Shown in pieces: positions 8,068 to 16,857 of a stretch of DNA of 64,000 bases. The stretch spans positions 3,945,001-4,009,000 of the forward strand of contig NZ_CP034448.1 of NCBI RefSeq assembly GCF_003952465.1. The letters run 5' to 3'. This stretch comes from Mesorhizobium sp. M1B.F.Ca.ET.045.04.1.1 (GTDB lineage: Bacteria; Pseudomonadota; Alphaproteobacteria; Rhizobiales; Rhizobiaceae). A model generated the notes under the pieces. The model saw nothing but the letters and a program-made list of their open reading frames with translations, was not told the origin of the DNA and searched no databases. Each line of letters starts with the position of its first letter. Within the stretch, counting starts at the first letter, position 1. The translations under genes and the position numbers were made by a program.

Positions 8068-9092
8068 CAAGCCACCTCTGGGAAGGCGTTGTGCTCGCGC
8101 GCATCGAGGAGCCGGCCGGAGTTGTGCTTCCCGACCTTGACCATGCATGGCCCCGGCCCCCATCCGCCTGGTCCGGCGGTGTTCCATGGATACTCCGTCG
8201 GAAAATCGCGGCCACCGAAAAGCCGATTGGTCCTTCCGAAGCCGCCTTCGCTCAGAACGCCGTAGCGGACACCGTCCTTTGTGCGGGTGTACTCCCAACC
8301 GCCGCCCATCTGCTCATGCGATATCCACTCGCCATTTTGTTTGTGATGGTAGGCAACACCTGCGGCCGCGCACTGATCGCGAAGTCTGCGGAACCATGCT
8401 GGATCCGAGGGCCGAGCTTTGTGGTCGCCTTGGTCAGTCTCGCCGCCGGTGATGACCCACTCGATTCGGCGAAGGGTTTCGAGGCCAGGTGAGAAATGGC
8501 CGTGCTCGAGAATGCCTGCCGCCACATCGAGAGGATTGTTGGACATCGCCCATCCAGCATCGACTGGCCCCAAAAGCGGCTCGAAAGATCCGAAGGCGAA
8601 TGCTGCCCGCAAGCGGCTCGCGGCGATGAGTAGGTGCGGCAGATTGATATCGGCTCGCTTCTGATCCTCGCATGTCGCACCGAGCGCGCAGTTTGGCGGA
8701 AGGCCGCCGGCCTCCTCGCTCATGCGGACCATGTTCTGCGGCCGCTTCGATAGGAACAGGAAGATCAGGTTCGGACATTCGCGGCAGAGGTCGAGGAGAT
8801 CCTTGCGCCATGCTGGCGGCACCTGGTTGTCGAAGATGTCGGCGAGCGACGCGCAGAAGATGAACCACTTCTCACCGGCGTTCGCGGCGTCGCGATGCCA
8901 TTTCCTGACCTTGTTCCAATTCGTCGGCACCGTGCGCACTCGGTCGCCGTGCGGCCCCCACTTGACCTTGCCATAGCGCTTGTCCATGAGAGCTTCGGCG
9001 TAGCAGCCATCGCAGGCCGGCGAGACCTTGGTACACCCCATCCATGGATTGAAAGTGTGTCGGGCCCATGAGATCGCGGTATTTTCAGCCAC
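8067..9092 (-). CDS. DUF5131 (phage Gp37/Gp68 family) protein
   Basis: 341 aa from GTG 9092, preceded by AGGAG. The N-terminus ISWARHTFNPWMGCTKVSPACDGCYAE contains the cysteine cluster (GC...CDGCY) of the DUF5131 Gp37/Gp68 family. These resemble radical-SAM-related proteins; their role in phage biology is not established. Later segments (FIFCASLADIFD, FLFLSKRP, WVITGGE) fit a TIM-barrel-like fold. The GTG start lies inside a 5-bp hairpin (9087-9100) that also pairs with part of the SD. Confidence 0.85.
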   Translation of the reverse strand: MAENTAISWARHTFNPWMGCTKVSPACDGCYAEALMDKRYGKVKWGPHGDRVRTVPTNWNKVRKWHRDAANAGEKWFIFCASLADIFDNQVPPAWRKDLLDLCRECPNLIFLFLSKRPQNMVRMSEEAGGLPPNCALGATCEDQKRADINLPHLLIAASRLRAAFAFGSFEPLLGPVDAGWAMSNNPLDVAAGILEHGHFSPGLETLRRIEWVITGGETDQGDHKARPSDPAWFRRLRDQCAAAGVAYHHKQNGEWISHEQMGGGWEYTRTKDGVRYGVLSEGGFGRTNRLFGGRDFPTEYPWNTAGPGGWGPGPCMVKVGKHNSGRLLDAREHNAFPEVA

Positions 9093-9312
9093 TGTTGGCT
9101 CCTTCTCTGACGGCCCTCGCGAGGGCATCTTCAGCGTTCGATAGATCGATCAGTTTCGCTCGGTATTCGGTGTTTCCTATCGGGTAGATGGATGCCTTGA
9201 TGCACTCCGCCCTTGCGCGTTCCCATTCGATTGCTGCGTCAAGCATGCGCTCGGTCTTCTCACCTGGTGGCGTGTAGAAATCCGAAAATGATCCGATGCC
9301 CTCGATGCTCAT
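9085..9312 (-). CDS. Hypothetical small phage protein
   Basis: 75 aa, start on a TGATG overlap with the HerA-like gene. Helical and charged (LDAAIEWERARAECIKASIY...LSNAEDALARAVREG). Not recognised. Confidence 0.65.
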   Translation of the reverse strand: MSIEGIGSFSDFYTPPGEKTERMLDAAIEWERARAECIKASIYPIGNTEYRAKLIDLSNAEDALARAVREGANSG

Positions 9313-10901
9313 CACAGGAAATCCGGTGACAGGCGGTAACCGCCGTCGGTCTTGACGATCAGGTCGAGCGCGGCGAGTTCACGAAGGCCGCTGCTGAGGC
9401 CGCTGGACGTGCGCGAGACCTCCGCGCGGTCAGCGATGGCATCCAAGTCCATCTCGGCGCCCTTGGCGGCCTCTAGGGCGGCCAGCATGCGGGCGTAGGA
9501 CGACGGCAGGCGCTCCTTAAAGGCGGCGAGTCCGGGAGGCGCCGTGATGCCAGCCTCAGCCTCCACAGCCACGTAGCGGCCGTCGCCGCGGTCTTGGATG
9601 CGTGGAGATGCCGCCGCCTCGATCAGATACTTCCGGAATGCGCTCGATCGAGATGACAGGCCGGCGCGCTTGGCGGCGACCTGTAGGCTGATGCCGAGGG
9701 GGTAGGCGGAGACAACAGCGTCGACCACCTTGCGCGAGCTCGGCGACATGGGTAACTCGGCCGTTTTCACGCCGGGGATGAATTCCTTTGGCTGTGCATT
9801 CAAGTCAATGGGGGTGTAGTAGACAGTTTCATCCCGCCCCCTCGCCATGTCGACGCCAACATGGATCTTCGGCGGACGCGGCCGGTCGAGGAACTCCTCG
9901 AGCGCCGTCCTGATTGCCTCGGCGCCGGCGGCGAAGCCGTCTTCACGCCCCTTGTCCAATCCCTCGCCATAGCCGCGCGTGTAGCCTCTGCGCTCAGCAG
10001 TTGCGATTTCTGATGGGTCGGCGCCGCGGACTTTCTGATCGGGCGACTTCTCCGGCGTCGTCGGCTCCTTGGATGCCTTCACGAGCTCCGCCAGGGCGCG
10101 CTGGATGGCGGCAGGTGTCGCCGACGGCAGAACGGTGCTGCCGGGCTTTGGAGCCTCCGTGGAGGCCTTGAATAGACGATCGCGCACCGGTGTCGCGGCG
10201 AGAGCGGGACCGACGACATAGAACTCGCCCGGCTTGAACGCCTGCATGTCGACGGCCTCGTCAGACCTTGATCCGAAACCAAGTAGGTCGGCCACCGCCC
10301 GACGGTCGGCGCTCTGCTCGACGCGGCCAAGGAACTTGTTCTCACACTGGCCGAGCAAGTCCTTGTTGATCAGACTCAGCCGCTGGGTCGCAAAGATGGC
10401 GCCGAAGCCTCGCTTGCGGCCAGCGGTGGCGAGATGCGTAATCGCTTCGCTGGAGGCCACCACGCCTTGCTGGGGCGCCCACAGATGTGTCTCGTCGAGC
10501 ATGACGATGGTTGGGTGCCACAGGTCCGACTTGGCGCGCATCATGCCGGCGACAAACCGGCCGATGAACGACCGCTTCTCCTCCAGCGTCCAATCGCCGA
10601 TTTGCAGGATGGTCGACACTCCGACCTTCAACAAGGTCAGCGCCAGGTCACCGGCGTCCTGCGTCTTGCTCAGTGGCGCGTCACCGTGGTCACCGCCGAT
10701 GATGGCGTATTCCCGCTCCGGCGTGCGAAGAGTATGGAACTCGTCCTCGACGTCGAGGATCAACTGCTGGAACTTTCCATAGGTCGCTTCGAGTAGCACG
10801 CGGGCACCGTTCGACTTGCCGGATCCGGATGCGCCTTGAAGGATCGACCGCTGGCCGCGGAACGTCTCGAGGTTCAATTCGATGTTTGCTGCAATCTTCA
10901 T
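9312..10901 (-). CDS. HerA/FtsK-like DNA-translocase ATPase
   Basis: 529 aa. Walker A GASGSGKS (about residue 24), Walker B IVMLDETH and the FATQRLS segment mark a DUF87/HerA-type RecA-fold ATPase of the first 230 residues. The middle is a charged linker (YTRGYGEGLDKGREDGFAAG). The C-terminus contains two winged-helix-like regions. HerA ATPases drive end resection with a nuclease partner; here the neighbouring helicase and exonuclease-like genes are plausible partners. Confidence 0.82.
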   Translation of the reverse strand: MKIAANIELNLETFRGQRSILQGASGSGKSNGARVLLEATYGKFQQLILDVEDEFHTLRTPEREYAIIGGDHGDAPLSKTQDAGDLALTLLKVGVSTILQIGDWTLEEKRSFIGRFVAGMMRAKSDLWHPTIVMLDETHLWAPQQGVVASSEAITHLATAGRKRGFGAIFATQRLSLINKDLLGQCENKFLGRVEQSADRRAVADLLGFGSRSDEAVDMQAFKPGEFYVVGPALAATPVRDRLFKASTEAPKPGSTVLPSATPAAIQRALAELVKASKEPTTPEKSPDQKVRGADPSEIATAERRGYTRGYGEGLDKGREDGFAAGAEAIRTALEEFLDRPRPPKIHVGVDMARGRDETVYYTPIDLNAQPKEFIPGVKTAELPMSPSSRKVVDAVVSAYPLGISLQVAAKRAGLSSRSSAFRKYLIEAAASPRIQDRGDGRYVAVEAEAGITAPPGLAAFKERLPSSYARMLAALEAAKGAEMDLDAIADRAEVSRTSSGLSSGLRELAALDLIVKTDGGYRLSPDFL

Positions 10902-11254
10902 GGCGTCTCGTTCCCAAGGCCGATGTCGGCGAGAAAATTCTCCAACCCTTCCGGCTTTTGTGGATCCCGGAAATAGGCGGCAATCTCCGCCCAGTTCTTC
11001 CGGGCCTGTCCGTCAATCAAATTCCCGAGCATGTTGATGCGGTATTGCGGCATCGTGCCGGCGGCAAAGCGCTTGTCGATCAGTCGGCTCAGCCTCTTGT
11101 CGCGCCGGCTCAGAGTCCGGAACCTATCGGCGATCGCCTTCGGAAGCAGGTTCCAACACCGACGGCAGATGATGTCGGTCGACTCGCCGTACTTGTCCTT
11201 TGGTGCCGTGCGGCCGCAACGCGGGTTGATGCAGCAGATCCTGTCGCCGGTCAT
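10898..11254 (-). CDS. Zinc-ribbon phage protein
   Basis: 118 aa from ATG 11254 (ATGA with the upstream stop). N-terminal CINPRCG and ICRRCW form a likely four-Cys zinc ribbon; the rest is helical and basic (RFRTLSRRDKRLSRLIDKRF). Function unknown. An earlier in-frame ATG at 11263 is possible. Confidence 0.65.
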   Translation of the reverse strand: MTGDRICCINPRCGRTAPKDKYGESTDIICRRCWNLLPKAIADRFRTLSRRDKRLSRLIDKRFAAGTMPQYRINMLGNLIDGQARKNWAEIAAYFRDPQKPEGLENFLADIGLGNETP

Positions 11255-11457
11255 CCAATCCATTCCCTTCCGCATGATGCCGCCAGCGCCAGGCATGTTG
11301 CCCGGCGCAGTTCGCCGGCCAGCGGCTTCCATTCCTTGTGCGAAGTCCGCCTTCTTTCCATCTCACTCATGATCGTTTCGCGTCGCAGTTCAGCCGCGGC
11401 AGCCTCGTGGTGCCTGATCTGTTCATCGGCGAAATCGAAGAGCGAAGGCTGGCTCAC
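11251..11457 (-). CDS. Hypothetical small phage protein
   Basis: 68 aa from GTG 11457 (GTGA overlap with the helicase stop). N-terminus QPSLFDFADEQ resembles short motifs by which proteins bind the sliding clamp (Q..LFDF), which would fit the clamp genes of this phage. The rest is helical and charged. The clamp-binding idea is inference from the motif only. Confidence 0.6.
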   Translation of the reverse strand: MSQPSLFDFADEQIRHHEAAAAELRRETIMSEMERRRTSHKEWKPLAGELRRATCLALAASCGREWIG

Positions 11458-12566
11458 ATCACCACCGTGATCTTCTCAGCGGCGCGCGTCAGTCCGGTGT
11501 AGAGCCATCGCGCACGGCTATCGGCGAAGGCGCTGCTTTCATCAAACAGGCAGACGTTGTCCCACTGGCTGCCCTGCGCCTTGTGCACGGTCAAAGCGTA
11601 TCCATAGTCGAATTGCTGAGTCCCGCGCAGTTCCTTCCAGTCGACCTCATTGAGGCGACCCTCAAAGCATTCTTTGCGCGCCCTGACTTTGACTGGCGTC
11701 GTCATCTCGAAGTCGATGGACGTCACGTCCATTGCGACGCAATGGTCCTCAATGTGTCCGGCGCGGCGCTTGGCGACGTGGAGGACGTTCCATAGTCCGC
11801 CGTTGAACAGGCCAAGGGTCCGGTCGTTCTTGAGGCAGACAAGCCGGTCACCCTTCTCAGGCAGCACCTGCTTGCGGCCAAGGATCTCTCGCATGCGCTG
11901 GTTGTAGCCGGCTCTCGTCTTGTTCAGGCCGACCAATACCTGATCGGCCTTCATGACGTGGTCCTGCACCAGGTAGGACCGCTTGATGACTTCGCTCGCG
12001 CCATAGACTCCGTATCGGAGGCTCCCGCCCTCCCGCACGATCGTGGCCATCTGGATAATAGGGCTCTCAGCCGCCTGTCTGTGGATTTCCGTCAGCATGA
12101 CGTCCGGGTCGCACTCGGTGAAGAACCCGGCGCCGGGCGAGACTGGCGGCAACTGCGCCGGATCGCCGAGGACAAGGACCGGGATGCCGAATGAAAGAAT
12201 CTCTTGGCCGATGTCCTGATCGACCATCGAACACTCATCAATGACCAAGAGCGCCACGCCTTCGAATTCGCTCTTATGGCGGAGGATGAACTTGGTGGCG
12301 CCGGTCGTCTTGTTCACGTCGACGGCATAGATCGTGGAGTGGATGGTGCTGGCATTCAGGCAGCCATTCTTCCGCATCATCATAGCGGCCTTGCCGGTAT
12401 AGGCGGCATAGAGCACTCGGCCATTCAAGCCTTCAGCAAAATGCCTTGCCAGCGTCGTTTTCCCGGTGCCGGCGTAACCGAAGACTCGGAACACCTGCTT
12501 TTCCTTAGCCTTATGCCAGGCGCTGACGGCGTCGATCGCGGCGGCTTGCTGTGGAGAGAACTGCAT
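11454..12566 (-). CDS. Dda/RecD-like superfamily 1B DNA helicase
   Basis: 370 aa. Walker A GYAGTGKTT (about residue 31), motif II VIDECSM, motif III LGDPAQLPPV, and C-terminal UvrD_C_2 motif ALTVHKAQGSQWDNV followed by WLYTGLTRA. This is the order and length of T4 Dda-like 5'-3' helicases. It probably works in replication restart or recombination. Start ATG overlaps the upstream stop as TGATG. Confidence 0.92.
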   Translation of the reverse strand: MQFSPQQAAAIDAVSAWHKAKEKQVFRVFGYAGTGKTTLARHFAEGLNGRVLYAAYTGKAAMMMRKNGCLNASTIHSTIYAVDVNKTTGATKFILRHKSEFEGVALLVIDECSMVDQDIGQEILSFGIPVLVLGDPAQLPPVSPGAGFFTECDPDVMLTEIHRQAAESPIIQMATIVREGGSLRYGVYGASEVIKRSYLVQDHVMKADQVLVGLNKTRAGYNQRMREILGRKQVLPEKGDRLVCLKNDRTLGLFNGGLWNVLHVAKRRAGHIEDHCVAMDVTSIDFEMTTPVKVRARKECFEGRLNEVDWKELRGTQQFDYGYALTVHKAQGSQWDNVCLFDESSAFADSRARWLYTGLTRAAEKITVVM

Positions 12567-13243
12567 CAGGCCGCCGCCTCTCGCTCAAACAATCCCATTT
12601 CCTCGAACTTGAAGAAAAGCTTTTTCATCGTGATCAGATCAGACCATGCGTCGCGCAGGCCTTCATGGGCCGACTGGCCGAGAATGATTGATCCGGCCTC
12701 GTCGAGTGACGGCCATTTGTAATCGCCGCCGCCTTCAAACTCGCTCGGCAGCTTGCACAGTTGCTGCGCATAGGGCTTCTGCAGGTCGACGAACTCGATC
12801 AGCGGCCGGGTAAGCCAAAGGCGGTCATAGGCGTCTGACTTCTTGCCGCTTGCCAGCGCGAACCGCGCAAAGAGCGATGCGACGACCATCCGGTCCATGT
12901 CGCCGAAAGTGACGACGCGCATGTGTGAATCAAGGGGCGCAGTCTTGAGCATGTCCGACAGGGCGCCCAAGACTCGAGGCTCTGGTATGCCGACCTGCGA
13001 GCTCGCGCGCGCCGTGATGCCGTGCACCTTCTCGGCGTTCTCCTTGATCGTGCGCCCATCGCTCTTGATCAGATGGGTGAATGCGTTGAGCATCGTGCCA
13101 GAGCGATTGCAGAGGGCTGCGGCAATTTCAGGACACCATGGTTGTGCAGAATCGTCGATGGAGATGTCCTTACGGTACAGCCCCGAGGTGTGGAGTTTGA
13201 GCAGGAGAATGTCAGGCGCGGAGGTGTCGCGATGCTCAGTCAT
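12566..13243 (-). CDS. DnaQ-like exonuclease fold protein, probably inactive
   Basis: 225 aa from ATG 13243. The pattern follows phage DEDDh exonucleases: HGITARAS, VVTFGDMDRMVV, GDYKWPSLDEA, AHEGLRDAWSD. The first motif, normally DxETTGL, reads LKLHTSGL, so both metal-binding acids are missing, while the later Asp and the HxxxxD pair remain. It is therefore likely catalytically dead or uses another residue. The clearly intact DnaQ-type protein of the operon is at 19241-20128. Confidence 0.72.
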   Translation of the reverse strand: MTEHRDTSAPDILLLKLHTSGLYRKDISIDDSAQPWCPEIAAALCNRSGTMLNAFTHLIKSDGRTIKENAEKVHGITARASSQVGIPEPRVLGALSDMLKTAPLDSHMRVVTFGDMDRMVVASLFARFALASGKKSDAYDRLWLTRPLIEFVDLQKPYAQQLCKLPSEFEGGGDYKWPSLDEAGSIILGQSAHEGLRDAWSDLITMKKLFFKFEEMGLFEREAAA

Positions 13244-13619
13244 CGTAATCCCCGCCGTCGTCGTCCCAATAGGTTCCGATCTCTTTTTCGAGTTCGTCAT
13301 TTTCTCGCTTGATGCAGTCGTCGCAGACGTCATAGACGCGCCCGGCCATGCCCTCTTCATAGTCGCGCCTCGGCCGAAGGCGCGGCATGTGCTGCTTGCA
13401 CCAGTCGCAGACTCCGGACCAATCTGTGTTCTTCATCTCCTCGCGATAGGCGTCGAGACACTCCTGGCACATGTCGTTCATCTCACTGCCGAAGCTATCC
13501 GTCTCGCCTTGGATGCGAGCGACCGCCGGTCTATCGGGATGATCGTCGCACATAGTGCCGTCCGGGAAGTCGTGGCCTGAGCCGGGCAGCGATGAGATGG
13601 GTCCGGTGACGTCAGCCAT
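13236..13619 (-). CDS. Cys-rich small phage protein
   Basis: 127 aa from ATG 13619. Contains three CxxC pairs (CQEC, CDWC, CDDC) suggesting two zinc-binding knuckles, and a very acidic C-terminus (YWDDDGGDYDD). Not recognised. Confidence 0.65.
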   Translation of the reverse strand: MADVTGPISSLPGSGHDFPDGTMCDDHPDRPAVARIQGETDSFGSEMNDMCQECLDAYREEMKNTDWSGVCDWCKQHMPRLRPRRDYEEGMAGRVYDVCDDCIKRENDELEKEIGTYWDDDGGDYDD

Positions 13620-14034
13620 TGGTCTCTCCGAAAACAGCAAAGGCGTTTGCTATGGCCTGGGTGATTGTATCGCCAGTGAACTCGCGCTCCTGAAACTCAG
13701 TCCAGTCCGCACAGACGATGACCTTTGAGTTTGCTTGACCGTTGAAATCCGGATTGTCGCAAACCAGCGTGATCGAGTTGCCTTCACCCTCACGGAAACG
13801 TTCAAGCATTGTCCAGTTGCGACCCGCCTGCTGATAGCGATTGTTCGCCTCGAGCAGATCCTGAACTCGACGCTTGTTCCCTGCCTCCATGGCGGCGCTG
13901 ACGGCAGCGCACATCATGCGATACTCATCGGCATTGTCGGCCTTCAGTCCGGCCACGTAGTTGTCAGGGATTCGCTCGTCGATCACCTTCATGAAGGCCA
14001 GCACGCCGGCTTCCAGATATTCCATGTCGGTCAT
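13612..14034 (-). CDS. Hypothetical phage protein
   Basis: 140 aa from ATG 14034 (ATGA overlap). N-terminal helical region and a C-terminal beta-rich part (GNSITLVCDNPDFNGQANSKVIVCADW). Not recognised. Confidence 0.65.
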   Translation of the reverse strand: MTDMEYLEAGVLAFMKVIDERIPDNYVAGLKADNADEYRMMCAAVSAAMEAGNKRRVQDLLEANNRYQQAGRNWTMLERFREGEGNSITLVCDNPDFNGQANSKVIVCADWTEFQEREFTGDTITQAIANAFAVFGETNG

Positions 14035-14714
14035 GGCTTCACCCGGTCGATGTTCTGCTTGATGACGTTGAACGACACGGCCACGATCCACGGGTTTGCT
14101 GCCCAGGCGTATGCGCCGCCGGCGCGATCTTTGTTGAGATGGTCCCAGAGATTCGCGTAGAGCGTTTTCCCGTGGCCGGAGATATGCCTGCCACCGTCGA
14201 TCTCTCCGCAATCTTGGACGCCCTCGGCCCACGCGTCGATCTCGTTGATCGCTTGGAGGCGCTGGACGCGGACATCAGTAACGATCAGAGTAAGGCGAGA
14301 GGCCCACCGCGGCATATGCATGCCGGGGACTTTGCGGCCTCGCCGTCCCGATGGGCGCTTGCCGCTATAGTTGAACAGATCGCACCATCGGTCGCCGGCT
14401 TCGCGCGTGTTTGCGATAGCAAGGAAGGCGTTGTCGGCGAGATAGCGAACACCATCTGATCCGTCCGCCAATTCTTCCGCCATGCAAACCTCACGGACAT
14501 AGAGCCGGTCGCCGATGGCGAAGCGCGGGAGTGCGATTGGCCCTCCACATTGCTGCCCATATTTGCCTATCGGCCAAGTGAGACCAAAAAGCTTGGTCTC
14601 CACCACTTCGGCATCCCAGTCAGGCTGAGGTGTGATCACCCGCCGGGTCTGCGTCTTGCGAGACTCGAGCAGCGCTCGGACCATCGGACCTGAAAAGAGG
14701 ATGGGCCGATCCAT
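14031..14714 (-). CDS. ASCH/PUA-like domain phage protein
   Basis: 227 aa from ATG 14714 (TGATG overlap). The opening ILFSGPMVRALLESRKTQTRRVI followed by GDRLYVREVC, RWASRLTLIVTDVRVQRLQ and NPWIVAVSF is the pattern of phage proteins with an ASCH (RNA-binding PUA-like) fold. Role in phage is unknown; modified-nucleotide recognition has been suggested for the fold. Confidence 0.75.
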   Translation of the reverse strand: MDRPILFSGPMVRALLESRKTQTRRVITPQPDWDAEVVETKLFGLTWPIGKYGQQCGGPIALPRFAIGDRLYVREVCMAEELADGSDGVRYLADNAFLAIANTREAGDRWCDLFNYSGKRPSGRRGRKVPGMHMPRWASRLTLIVTDVRVQRLQAINEIDAWAEGVQDCGEIDGGRHISGHGKTLYANLWDHLNKDRAGGAYAWAANPWIVAVSFNVIKQNIDRVKP

Positions 14715-15061
14715 CAGCGGTTCCACCACGGCGTCTGCGGCTCCGACCAATTGGCTCCATAGCTGACGCTGGTCATCGGCGGCCTTTCGATGGCACCGAA
14801 CGTCCTGATCGTCGGTGACGCGGGTTCCGGATCGCTCTCATTGGCCCGGGTGATGTAGCCTTCCAGCTTCGCCACCTCGAGACACTTCGCCATGAGTTCG
14901 GTCTTGAGGGATGCGATTGACGCGGATTGCTCATCCCTTTCCTTGAGGGTCAGCTTCGCATTCGCCTCGCTGCTGACCATCCTTTGCCGGAGTGCGGTGT
15001 TCTCGGCTTGCAGTTTCTCGATCGTAGATTCGAGATCGGACTTCGTCACTTTCTTGCTCAT
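14714..15061 (-). CDS. Coiled-coil phage protein
   Basis: 115 aa from ATG 15061 (ATGA overlap). Residues 5-70 form a long heptad-rich coiled coil (LESTIEKLQAENTALRQRM); the C-terminus is Pro/Ser-rich and ends QTPWWNR. Unknown function. Confidence 0.65.
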   Translation of the reverse strand: MSKKVTKSDLESTIEKLQAENTALRQRMVSSEANAKLTLKERDEQSASIASLKTELMAKCLEVAKLEGYITRANESDPEPASPTIRTFGAIERPPMTSVSYGANWSEPQTPWWNR

Positions 15062-15633
15062 GCTGCCTCGCGAGGGTAGGGGAGAAGCGGCGCGCCGCCG
15101 CGGACGTAGAGCGGATGCCTGGGGGATCCATCCTTGGTGTATCCGACGCAGTGGAGTTTGATGCCGGCGTTGCGGAGGATCACCTCGACAGCAATCGCGT
15201 GCGGCCGCAGAACTGGCGGCAGCGCGCCCCATGCTGCGATGACAACATCGGCGCTACGCGCATAGGCCTCGATCTTGTTATAGTTCACCAGGCTGCACCG
15301 CTCGTCCGGCGTCATCGAAAGCAGCGCCTTCGGATCTGTCGACCGGTAGTCCATGACGTTGGTCTTGATGTAGCGGTTGAGGCCGAGCATCTTCTTCGTG
15401 TAGGCGACTTCTCGGCGGACGGTCGGATCATCGACATCCCATCCAGCCACGCTCGGATTCATGCCTATCCAGAGTGCGTAGTTGCCGTCGGTCGGCGTGA
15501 GAATGTCGCCCCACCAGCGACCGAGATGATGCCGAAACTGGCCACGATCGCCGCCGAACGAAGCGTCGCCATCCATGCCTTCCGGGAGCCGGAGTTTGAC
15601 TTTGCCGCCGGCGTCATGTGCGATCGTGTTCAT
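15058..15633 (-). CDS. DUF1643 family protein
   Basis: 191 aa. Family signature segments: YALWIGMNPSVAGWDVDDPTVRR, KTNVMDYRSTDP, VIAAWGALP, LHCVGYTKDGSPRHPLY. DUF1643 proteins occur in phages and islands and have no established biochemical role. Start overlaps the upstream stop by 4 bp. Confidence 0.85.
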   Translation of the reverse strand: MNTIAHDAGGKVKLRLPEGMDGDASFGGDRGQFRHHLGRWWGDILTPTDGNYALWIGMNPSVAGWDVDDPTVRREVAYTKKMLGLNRYIKTNVMDYRSTDPKALLSMTPDERCSLVNYNKIEAYARSADVVIAAWGALPPVLRPHAIAVEVILRNAGIKLHCVGYTKDGSPRHPLYVRGGAPLLPYPREAA

Positions 15634-16070
15634 GCAACCGCTCTCCAGTTAGGGAAGGGGATTTCTTGATCGCGTGACCACCAGGTATAGCGCCAGCCCT
15701 GAAAGCCCTTGATCGGCTCAGGGATAGTCACCGCCACGGCGTCACCACGACGGCAGATGCACCACTGGTCGACGGCGTGATAAGGAGGCGACGCATCAAG
15801 ATCGGCCACGTCCAAGTAGACACCGCCTGGCGGCTGGCAGTCGTGCTTCGGATCGAAGCTAAGCCCGCGCAGCGCCGTGACCGGCGCATAGCCTCGCAGC
15901 CGGCCATGGGCGACGACATAGAGGCGATCGCCAACAGCGATCGGCGGCCGCGCGCGCGATGTCATGTACCAGCCCCATTCGGTCCCAGACCAAGCGGCGC
16001 CGGCCGGGTCGCCTTCCGCGATCCATTCTTCCCAGGAGGCCTTGGGGCATGTGACGACGAGGTCGCTCAT
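15630..16070 (-). CDS. ASCH/EVE-like phage protein
   Basis: 146 aa. Segments GDRLYVVAHGRLRGYAPVTAL and a Trp-rich C-terminus (GWRYTWWSRDQEIPFPNW) look like a PUA-superfamily beta barrel related to the 14031-14714 gene product. Assignment is by pattern only. Confidence 0.6.
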   Translation of the reverse strand: MSDLVVTCPKASWEEWIAEGDPAGAAWSGTEWGWYMTSRARPPIAVGDRLYVVAHGRLRGYAPVTALRGLSFDPKHDCQPPGGVYLDVADLDASPPYHAVDQWCICRRGDAVAVTIPEPIKGFQGWRYTWWSRDQEIPFPNWRAVA

Positions 16071-16303
16071 TTTGCCTGCACTGGCGGCTGGGCGATATCG
16101 CCATCGGCATCCATCATCGGATTCGTCGGCCAGCCGAGAGCGCGGATGTTCAGCGAACGCAGCCTGCGGTTATAGGCCAAATAGGCGTATCTGAACGGTG
16201 TGGTCAGAATGGCCTGCACCGTCCAGCAAACCGGCCAAATCCCCCAAGCCAAGAAGAAGGTGACCAACGGATGAGCGCCGGCGAACGTGTAGAAGTCGCT
16301 CAT
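16067..16303 (-). CDS. Small membrane protein
   Basis: 78 aa with one strong hydrophobic segment (LVTFFLAWGIWPVCWTVQAIL, split here by family-typical aromatics) near the N-terminus and a charged C-terminal tail. ATGA-coupled to the kinase gene upstream. Unknown role. Confidence 0.6.
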   Translation of the reverse strand: MSDFYTFAGAHPLVTFFLAWGIWPVCWTVQAILTTPFRYAYLAYNRRLRSLNIRALGWPTNPMMDADGDIAQPPVQAK

Positions 16304-16857
16304 GCCGCCACCTTTGCAGTGGATTGATTGATTTTGGCGGCTAACGCAACAAGGCTGGCTCCCAGTGATGCAAGGTCGCCGTTGTTTCCCAAGCTGATGT
16401 CGTAGGGATAGTTTTCGACATTCGCGTCGGCAGCATTGGTGGAGACCTGCTCGGCTGCCGCACGATCGACGAAGATCGTCAGGAACTCGACCGAGTCAGG
16501 GAGCAATTCCTTCGTGAGCGCGATCGCAGCCGGCTCGCGAACATGCAGAAAGATGACATCCTTGCCGGAATAGCCGATATCAAGCCTCGCCAGCGCCGAC
16601 GACACGCAGGAGCGCGTCACCCAATTATCGTACCCTTCCAAGCAGGCCTTCATGTTGGCGAGGAGATCCCGCTCTGCCGTCGTCTTCTTGTCGACTGGAA
16701 TGCCAAGCCCTCGCAGCACGTTGCGGATCGGGTCGATCGAACTGATCGCTCCGGTAAGCCATCCAAACTCCTTCAAGACCTCAGAGAGGCCATTGACGAC
16801 GGTGTCCTTGCCCGAGCGCGGATGCCCATTCACGACGACGACCAGTTTCCGCTGCAT
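16300..16857 (-). CDS. Nucleotide kinase-like P-loop protein
   Basis: 185 aa from ATG 16857. Walker A GHPRSGKDT at about residues 11-19 with a following helix, then DVIFLHVREP, as in phage deoxynucleoside monophosphate kinases and the dNMP kinase group. It would supply dNTP precursors during replication. The start shares bases with the SSB stop (TAATG). Confidence 0.75.
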   Translation of the reverse strand: MQRKLVVVVNGHPRSGKDTVVNGLSEVLKEFGWLTGAISSIDPIRNVLRGLGIPVDKKTTAERDLLANMKACLEGYDNWVTRSCVSSALARLDIGYSGKDVIFLHVREPAAIALTKELLPDSVEFLTIFVDRAAAEQVSTNAADANVENYPYDISLGNNGDLASLGASLVALAAKINQSTAKVAA

